Source: Sulfurimonas sp. (GTDB lineage Bacteria > Campylobacterota > Campylobacteria > Campylobacterales > Sulfurimonadaceae). Taken from it: a DNA stretch of 64,000 nt. Under the pieces are notes generated by a model, which was not told the DNA's origin, ran no database searches, and saw nothing but the letters and a program-made list of their open reading frames with translations. Of this stretch, positions 58,010 through 64,000 are shown one piece after another; position 1 is the stretch's first letter, and each line of letters opens with the position of its first letter. A program made the translations under genes and the position numbers. Location of the stretch: contig JAUZRZ010000060.1 of assembly GCA_030949945.1 (NCBI GenBank), forward strand, positions 1 through 64,000. The letters are read 5' to 3'.

Positions 58010-58549
58010 ATGATAATAATCGGTATTGGAAATGTACTACAAAAAGATGATGGTTTTGGTGTTTATGCCTCTACATACCTCAAACGCAACTATAGTTTTT
58101 CAAAAGAATTAGCGATAATAAACGGTGGAGTTGAGGGGATAAATCTTTATAACCATTTAGTAGAAAACGACCATGTTCTTATCTTAGATATACTCAATAT
58201 TGATGATGATGCTGCCTCTATTTATGCTATTCCTGCACAAGAAATTTCTGGATACGGTATAAACAATGGTGGTGCACATGAGATAGGAATTATTCAGTGT
58301 TTAGATATGCTTGAGATGCAAGGAAATGATATACCCCAAACTATGCTTATAGGTATAGTTCCAGGTGAAGTTACCTTTGACTTTTCTCTCAGTGAGGAAC
58401 TTATAAATGCCTTTGAAGATTATATATCAGTTGTAATTCAGTACTTAAATAAGCATGAAATTACAGCTACAAAAAAAGAAGAAACTATCACTCTCCAAGA
58501 GATTATTGACAGAGCAAAAGACCCCTCAGGTGTGATGAGTTTAGTTTAA
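58010..58549 (+). CDS. hydrogenase maturation protease (HupD/HyaD-like)
   Basis: The 179-residue protein begins MIIIGIGNVLQKDDGFG, the family signature, with the nickel-binding Asp/Glu residues (GGVEGINL, LDILNI) and the GGAHEIG His. It lies 12 bases after the large subunit, whose C-terminus does not need cleavage. It might mature another hydrogenase elsewhere in the genome. The last 35 residues (KKEETITLQEIIDRAKDP) extend beyond the core domain. Confidence 0.85.
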   Translation: MIIIGIGNVLQKDDGFGVYASTYLKRNYSFSKELAIINGGVEGINLYNHLVENDHVLILDILNIDDDAASIYAIPAQEISGYGINNGGAHEIGIIQCLDMLEMQGNDIPQTMLIGIVPGEVTFDFSLSEELINAFEDYISVVIQYLNKHEITATKKEETITLQEIIDRAKDPSGVMSLV

Positions 58550-59294
58550 ACCTTAACTAAACTCGTCTCCCATCCATCATAAGATGCTCCATAGTCTTCA
58601 CATAACTCAATAAGTTCTAGTGTAAGCTTGTCTATCTCATAGTAAAAAGGTGTATCTATACGGTAAAAACTTAATCCTGCTACTCCCTCTTCATTGGAAA
58701 TTTCATCTTTTATCTTAAACTCTTGTTTTGTTAGTGCCGCTAAAAGTTCCTCTTTTTTCTCATCTGATACAAAGAAAAGTTTATGCTCTATTGCACGAGG
58801 GACTTGAAGAACATCTCCTAACTCTTTGAGAGAGTCACATGCCTTATGGTTTTGTATAATCTGCCACTCTTGTGGAGTAGGATAGAGTAGTTTTTTATAG
58901 TAGTTCCACTCACTATCTTCACTATGCCCACTTGTAGTCTCATAAGTAGTATGTTCATTAAGACCAAACTCAACAAAATCTGGCCAATTATATGTAAACT
59001 CAACATAGTATAAAAATGTAATATAGCCATCAGATATAACACGTCCTACATATTTACCAATACGAAACTTGATGATAGCAGCTTCAAGTTTATCTTCCAT
59101 AAAAGTATCTCAGGCTCTTCGTTTTCACTTAATAGACCAGACTCTGAAGGCTCTTTTAGTTTAGCCTTTACAAAGGCTATCGTTGGATGTGTGAAGACCA
59201 ACTCATCTATATCCATAGATATACCCGCATTAAATTGTATAGAGGCAGGTTTACCCTCCAAACTTTTCATATAAAGTTCCCAGTATTCTTGCAT
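58546..59294 (-). CDS. DUF695 / RraB-like (ribonuclease E inhibitor-like) protein (one frame break)
   Basis: The first frame (59294 to about 59095) reads YWELYMKSLEGKPASIQFN and FVKAKLKEPSESGL, typical of DUF695. After a break near 59095 the second frame reads EDKLEAAIIKFRIGKYVGRVI, continuing the same domain, and ends with LIELCEDYGASYDGWETSLV, an RraB-like C-terminal domain. Total about 248 residues. It lies in the hydrogenase locus on the hyp strand, and its stop overlaps the protease stop by four bases. Role unknown. Confidence 0.65.
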
Positions 59295-59315
59295 TATAAT
59301 CTCCTTTGATTCAAA

Positions 59316-59657
59316 TTATTGCATCTCTAAACTCATGAGGTACATATCTTCCCCATCGAGTACTTTCACACTTAGACTTTCGCATTTTAAACAGTAGTAA
59401 CGCACTTCATCGACTTCAAAAATATTACCACACTCTTTACACTCTAGTTTTAATTTTTGCACATTTTGGACTAACTCCGCGTTTGCACACATAGTTCCCT
59501 CTTTAAATGTATCAAAGGCAACTTGTAAAAGTTGTACTTCTATGCCAGACATTACTCCGATTTTTGTTATCACTCTGTTGACTACTGTAGCCTTATTACT
59601 CTGCGCTATCTCTTCACACTGATTTATTAATGCTTGTACGACACTGTACTCATGCAT
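59316..59657 (-). CDS. hypA: hydrogenase nickel-insertion metallochaperone HypA
   Basis: HypA with HypB delivers nickel to the large subunit. The 113-residue protein begins with the nickel-binding MHEYSVVQALINQCE (M1, H2, E3) and has the zinc site CKECGNIF … YYCLKCES. In H. pylori HypA also serves urease; no urease is in this window. It overlaps the end of hypX by eight bases. Confidence 0.93.
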   Translation of the reverse strand: MHEYSVVQALINQCEEIAQSNKATVVNRVITKIGVMSGIEVQLLQVAFDTFKEGTMCANAELVQNVQKLKLECKECGNIFEVDEVRYYCLKCESLSVKVLDGEDMYLMSLEMQ

Positions 59658-61297
59658 GCAAATTCTCCTTAGTTAATGTTATTAATCTTTTAGGTGTCTC
59701 TCTTGGACAGACCTTATGTACAAAATCATACCGAAGAGCATGAAAAGGGCTTGAGTCTTGCCAAAATTCAGGATGCATGACTGCTAACTCTTCCTCTTTT
59801 TTCTGCTCTATCATAGCTCTGTTTTCTTCAAGGTAATCCTGTTTATCCCATATAAATTCACTATCATATTTTGAGAGTGCATAATTATGTAAATCTTCGT
59901 AATAGCTATTAGCCTTAAATACTTCATCTATCATTTTACAAGATTTTGCTCTCTTTACTGATAGGGGTAAGCATGACTCTAGCATCTCATCTGCCTGCGT
60001 TTGTCCTACTCGTTTTGGGAGTGTATAGGTATGGTACTCACTTCCACTGAGTCCTAATGTTTTATAGTGAGGATTTAAAACAACCCCCTCTTTTGCTACA
60101 ACATAGTCACAAGCAAGACCCATAAAAACACCACCAGCTCCAGCATTTCTTCCAAAAGAAGCGATAGTTACAACTTCGTCTGCATAAATAATGGCTGAGA
60201 CTAAATCGTTCATAGCATTTATGTTCGCCCAACCATCTTCACCTTTTTTTTGTGAATCTTCTAATATATTTAAGTGTATCCCATTGGAGAAAAAGTCCAT
60301 ACCCCCAACTAAAACAAGTACCTCACACTCAGTTTTGAGATACTCAACTGCATACTTTAAACGTATACATTGTGCCGTACTCATGGCACCATTATGAAAG
60401 TTAAAACAGAGATAAGCGACACTGTCTCGCATCTCCATACTGATTTCATAAAAAGTATCATAAGATTTATCAAAAATTAGAGGAAGTCTTAGCTCTTTAA
60501 CTCCCTTGAAGTTTCTCTTTAAGTACATAAGTTGCAGGAAGTTTAAAACCACCGAGTTCTTTTAAGTGGCTTATCCATACAGCCCCATCAAGAGTTCCCA
60601 CACAGATAGCACCATCGCGTTTTGCAAGTATCTCTTTTACATCACCTTTTAAATTAGCTTCAAGATGTGCACCATAAAGATAACAACTCACACCCAGTAT
60701 CTCATCTAAAACACCAGGAAATGAGTCTGAGAGGTGAATTTTTCCGACTATAGTTTTTGTAGTGTCCCTACTCCAATCAATTTGACGAGAAGCTTGTGTA
60801 AACTTTTCATGAATAGGATTTAAAATCTGTGGTATTTTTGTACCTGTTTGTAAATTTTTAAAAAATAGATTTAAGGCTTCAATTGAAGCTTGTGTTACCT
60901 CTTGTCTATAGAGTGAAGCCTTATATGTATCTCTTACTTTAAAATCAACTTGTGCATAAATATCGCCACCATCATACTCTTCGTTCGCTCTCAAAATCAC
61001 TACACCCCACTCTTTGGTATGGCTTACAAGTGCATACTCTAAAGAGTTTGGACCACGATCACCTCTTGGACCTGGATGAAAAATATATGTTGGATAGGAG
61101 TCATAAACAGAAGAAGGAAGATAAAACTTTAAAAATGGACATAAAATAATCTCTGGTTCAAACTCTTTAACTTCTGCTAGTATCTGCGTTTCATTGATAG
61201 CAAAACAGACAGAGACTCTATGTTCTCTGTCTTGGAGGTAAGTATAAACTCCCTGCGTTTGTGAATTAAATGCAGTAACTAAAAGCAGTATTTTCAT
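59650..61297 (-). CDS. hypX: HypX (HoxX) hydrogenase maturation protein (one frame break)
   Basis: HypX makes the active-site CO from N10-formyl-THF via formyl-CoA under oxygen. The N-terminal half (frame 60497-61297) is formyltransferase-like (YIFHPGPRGDRGPNSLEYAL, 20 residues; VVILRANEEYDGGDIYAQ). The C-terminal half (59650-60552) is an enoyl-CoA hydratase-like crotonase domain (VASFGRNAGAGGVFMGLACD without the V: ASFGRNAGAGGVFMGLACD). The two are one gene; an extra A near 60505 (CAAGGGAGTTAAA) breaks the frame in the linker. Corrected length about 548 residues. It lies between hypE and hypA. Confidence 0.87.
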
Positions 61298-61306
61298 TTA
61301 ATATTC

Positions 61307-62301
61307 TTAGCAAATTCTTGGTAAGAGTTCACCTGTTGGTAAATCTAAAAAGCGTTTTGTTCCCCATGAAGAGTTAAGTAAAACTTTTCCTTTGTACTGA
61401 TGCGTTACAGTAGCAATAAGAGCAGAGCTTATATGTCTCTCTTGTAGTAAAGAGAGTGCTTTTTCTTCATCCTCTTTTGGCACACAAAGAACAAATGTTC
61501 CCTCATTTGCCAAATCAAGAGCCTCAAAACCGAGCATCTCACAAATACCTTGTACTTCCTCAGCAACAGGAATAGTCTCTTCTTGAATCTCTATACAAAC
61601 ATCAGAACTCTTAGACCACTCATTTAAAACAGCACTGACACCGCCACGAGTAGCATCACGCAGTGCTACAATAGTAATGCCTGAGTCAATCAATACTTTG
61701 ACTTGTGGATAAAGTGAGGCACAGTCGGTTTGAAGACTACTCTGTAACTCCATTCCCTCACGTGCTGCAAAAATAGCTGCCCCATGTGCACCAATATCAC
61801 GACTCACTAAAACACTCATTCCCTCTTTTAAAGCAGATGCACTAATTCCTTTGTACTCTATCTCTCCAATAGCGGTAGTGTTTATAAATAGCTTATCAAC
61901 AGCACCTTTTGGTACCACTTTTGTATCTCCACTCACGACTATTGCACCGTTTATCGCAAGCTCATCTTTCATAGATTTAACTATTTTTTCTAAGTCTCTT
62001 GTAGCAAAACCCTCTTCTATGATAACAGAACAGGTCATATACTTTGGTCGAGCTCCCATCATCGCTAAATCATTACAAATGTTCCACATATAGACAACTT
62101 CCCTATATCTCCACCATTAAAAAAAAGAGGACTTACGGTAAAACTATCCGTTGTAAACGCAAGTTTTCCATCTTCAATAACAGCAGCATCTTCACTTTTA
62201 TCTAAAATATCATTTTTAAAATTCTTATAAAAAATCTTCTTTATGAGTTCATTACTTTCTTCACCACCATTTCCATGTGCGAGCGTAATGGTTTTTGTCA
62301 T
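61307..62301 (-). CDS. hypE: hydrogenase maturation protein HypE (frame break)
   Basis: HypE dehydrates a carbamoylated C-terminal Cys to give cyanide ligands. The first frame (62065-62301) has LAHGNGGEESNELI and FTTDSFTVSPLFFNGGDIGK; the second (61307-62089) has NDLAMMGARPKYMTCS, GDTKVVPKGAVD and RDATRGGVSAVLNEW. The C-terminus ends PRIC with the essential terminal Cys. The break lies around 62085, between ICGT and NDLAMM. It overlaps hypD by four bases. Confidence 0.92.
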
Positions 62302-63430
62302 ATTAAATTCCCATACTTATAGTAAGCAGCGCAAGCACCCTCACTACTCACCATACATGAGCCAATAGGAGTACTAGGCTTGCATGCTGAACCAAAGATA
62401 GTACACTCTTTAGGTTTTGCCATACCACGAAGTATATCGCCACATATACAGAGTTTGTGATCTTCTATCTCAGCCATAGGAAGCACATCTTTATACTTCA
62501 CTTCTGCATCAAACGCAGCAAACTCAGGACGCAAACGCAGTCCACTATCAGGTACATTTCCGAGTCCACGCCATTTAAAAAGGCTTGTTTTTTCAAAATA
62601 GGTATTGATTAAAGCTTGTGCTTTTAGGTTACCATCATGATTTACAACTCTTTTATACTGCACTTCTAGTTCGCATCTCTTCTCAACAAACTGTTTGATT
62701 ATCATCGAAATACCCTCCATTGCATCTACTGGCTCAAAACCAGTTACAACTACAGGGCGTCCATAATCTTTTGGGAACTTATCATATATTTTAGAACCAC
62801 TTATTACGCTTACATGGCTTGGTCCTAGAAATGCATCTATTTGATTATTGTAAGAGTCAACATGCACATCACGACTATCGATAAGTTCAACCATAACCTC
62901 TGGTACTGTTACATGGTTTATATGAAAAAGTAAGTTAGGTATTTTTTGCTTTATAGCTTGTTCAACCACTACTGCTGTCATCGTGGGGCTACGTCTCAAA
63001 AACCTATAGCAAAAAGCTTGTTATCAGCTGCTATTTTTAAGCACTCCATAGGAGAGTAAACAAATCGAACATCCGCACCTTTTGCTCGTGCATCTTGCAG
63101 ACTTCCATTACTTCCTGGTACTTTTATCATGTCACCCAAAGTTACTAAAATCACATTCTCTTGCATAGAGAGCACATAAGCATGGTCGATTCTCTCTTTT
63201 GGCATAATACATACAGGACAGCCTGGACCATGAATAAAGTTTACATTTGCAGGTAAAAGCTGTGGGAGACCAAACTTCATAATAGTATGAGTATGCCCAC
63301 CACAAACTTCCATGATATTTATCGGTTTTTCGAGTTTTTTGGCATCTTGTGCAATGATTTTTGCATAGGCTTTAATAGTCTCTCCATCACGAAAATCATC
63401 ATAAAGATTTTTCAGTTCTAGTTGTGACAT
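62298..63430 (-). CDS. hypD: hydrogenase maturation protein HypD (frame break)
   Basis: HypD with HypC assembles the Fe(CN)2CO unit. The first frame (62996-63430) has NIMEVCGGHTHTIMKFG and FIHGPGCPVCIMPKER; the second (62298-62999) has VVTGFEPVDAMEGISMII and CICGDILRGMAKPKEC, the iron-sulfur and catalytic Cys. The break near 62995 falls in the FETxxPTMT motif, where two small errors are needed to restore it. Its start shares a base with the hypC stop. Confidence 0.92.
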
Positions 63431-63720
63431 TAGATCTCCCTATTTGGACAATTATCATCATCTGTAATTGCTTCGAGCCTCTCTTGTTCGTTCATGGCTT
63501 CGAGTATCTCTCTGTATGTTTCTAAAGATTTTTCAGCTTCTTCATCATCTATTTTATTCATAACAAAACCAATATGCAAGAGAACATAATCGCCAACTTT
63601 TACATCATTATCTTCCATCATCATAAGATTTGCATCGCGTTGAACACCCATGGTGTCAACTGTACACATTGTCTCATCATCACTGATTTTTACAACTTTA
63701 CTCGGTATAGATAAGCACAT
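63430..63720 (-). CDS. hypC: hydrogenase assembly chaperone HypC
   Basis: The 96-residue protein begins MCLSIPSKVV with the essential Cys2 and has GVQRDANLMMMEDNDVKVGD and YVLLHIGFVMNKIDDEEA, the HypC/HupF pattern. The C-terminal tail of about 25 residues is longer than in many HypC proteins. It couples HypD to the large-subunit precursor. It lies one base after hypB. Confidence 0.94.
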   Translation of the reverse strand: MCLSIPSKVVKISDDETMCTVDTMGVQRDANLMMMEDNDVKVGDYVLLHIGFVMNKIDDEEAEKSLETYREILEAMNEQERLEAITDDDNCPNREI

Positions 63721-63721
63721 A

Positions 63722-64000
63722 CTAAACTCTCATCTTGCGTTTAAACTCTATCCAATCAGCAACTGCTTTTATGGAGTCTAAATCATTTACATTCACTTCT
63801 AAGATGTCAACATTTGGCTTTATTCGTCTAGCCTCCGCTTTTTCAGCTTCAATATCGTACTTAAAATGTGGTAATAAATCTGTTTTAGTGATAAGAATCA
63901 AATCTGCTTGACGAAACATCACAGGATACTTAGCAATTTTATCTTCACCCTCAGGTATAGAGACTAAAACGATGTTAAGGTGTGTCCCTACATCATAAGA
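63722..64000 (-). CDS. hypB: hydrogenase nickel-incorporation GTPase HypB (partial, 3' end)
   Basis: Only the C-terminal part is in the window; the gene begins beyond 64000. It reads VMFRQADLILITKTDLLPHF (20 residues), with the G4 motif TKTD, and an adjoining upstream part has VSIPEGEDKIAKYP. HypB hydrolyses GTP and inserts nickel. This is the conserved hypB-hypC-hypD-hypE order. hypF would be expected further upstream. Confidence 0.88.
   Translation of the reverse strand, partial: SYDVGTHLNIVLVSIPEGEDKIAKYPVMFRQADLILITKTDLLPHFKYDIEAEKAEARRIKPNVDILEVNVNDLDSIKAVADWIEFKRKMRV

Noticed and set aside
59046..59294. Separate 82-residue hypothetical gene
   Set aside because: Its sequence continues directly into the next frame as one DUF695 domain.
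59650..61297. Two separate genes: a formyltransferase-like protein and an enoyl-CoA hydratase
   Set aside because: Order, lengths and hyp-operon position match the two-domain HypX; one extra base in the linker explains the split.

Overview
The window is AT-rich DNA from a Campylobacterota member, most likely Sulfurimonas or a close relative. This rests on gene content and order: serA–hypothetical–rpsA–ispH–aroA–pheT–pheS with a divergent HIT gene, the prenyl synthase–hemA–proS–fxsA–hemC–ubiD run, and the nadE/lpxK neighbourhood all match the order I remember from Campylobacter jejuni and relatives. A UbiD-type menaquinone decarboxylase, small c-type cytochromes and a cytosolic [NiFe] hydrogenase fit a chemolithotroph. 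No database search was possible.

Layout. 1-6.1 kb: pdxJ and pdxA, split by a 3.6-kb accessory island (lipoprotein, cold-shock-like protein, zinc-finger/HEPN-like protein, restriction-modification C-terminus, Bro-N protein), then a nitroreductase. Nearly every gene here carries several frame breaks. 6.1-10.5 kb (minus): methyltransferase, hisG, coaX, a hypothetical and an exported DUF255 protein. 10.6-16 kb (plus): a TolC-adaptor-RND efflux operon whose permease is encoded as two half-proteins. 16-37.5 kb (mostly minus): housekeeping genes for serine, aromatic amino acid, isoprenoid, tRNA charging, arginine, menaquinone and haem metabolism. 37.6-44.4 kb (plus): a nine-gene Mrp/Mbh-like cation/proton antiporter with three large NuoL/M/N-like subunits. 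44-55 kb: lpxK, a sugar aminotransferase, nadE, cmoB, a CDF transporter, truD, ribF, tRNA-Ser(GCU), pyrF. 55.2-58.5 kb (plus): TetR regulator, [NiFe] hydrogenase small and large subunits, maturation protease. 58.5-64 kb (minus): a DUF695/RraB protein, hypA, hypX, hypE, hypD, hypC and part of hypB.

How it fits together. The right end is a hydrogenase locus: HypA/B deliver nickel, HypC/D/E build the Fe(CN)2CO unit, and HypX can supply CO from a formyl donor when oxygen is present. The large subunit stops exactly at the last active-site His, so it should not need proteolytic processing although a protease gene follows it. The antiporter module has the Mbh ion-translocating layout but no hydrogenase or quinone-reductase subunit beside it.

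Reading caution. About twenty conserved genes are interrupted by single-base frame breaks, including essential ones (ispH, argH). Breaks are dense in the first 6 kb and sparse afterwards, which points to consensus error near a contig end rather than gene decay. At least five breaks share one micro-context: an extra A between TT and G on the coding strand. Three intergenic copies of a palindromic, TIR-bounded repeat (8419, 16072, 19995) and a separate 174-bp inverted-repeat element (51062) are not explained by genes.
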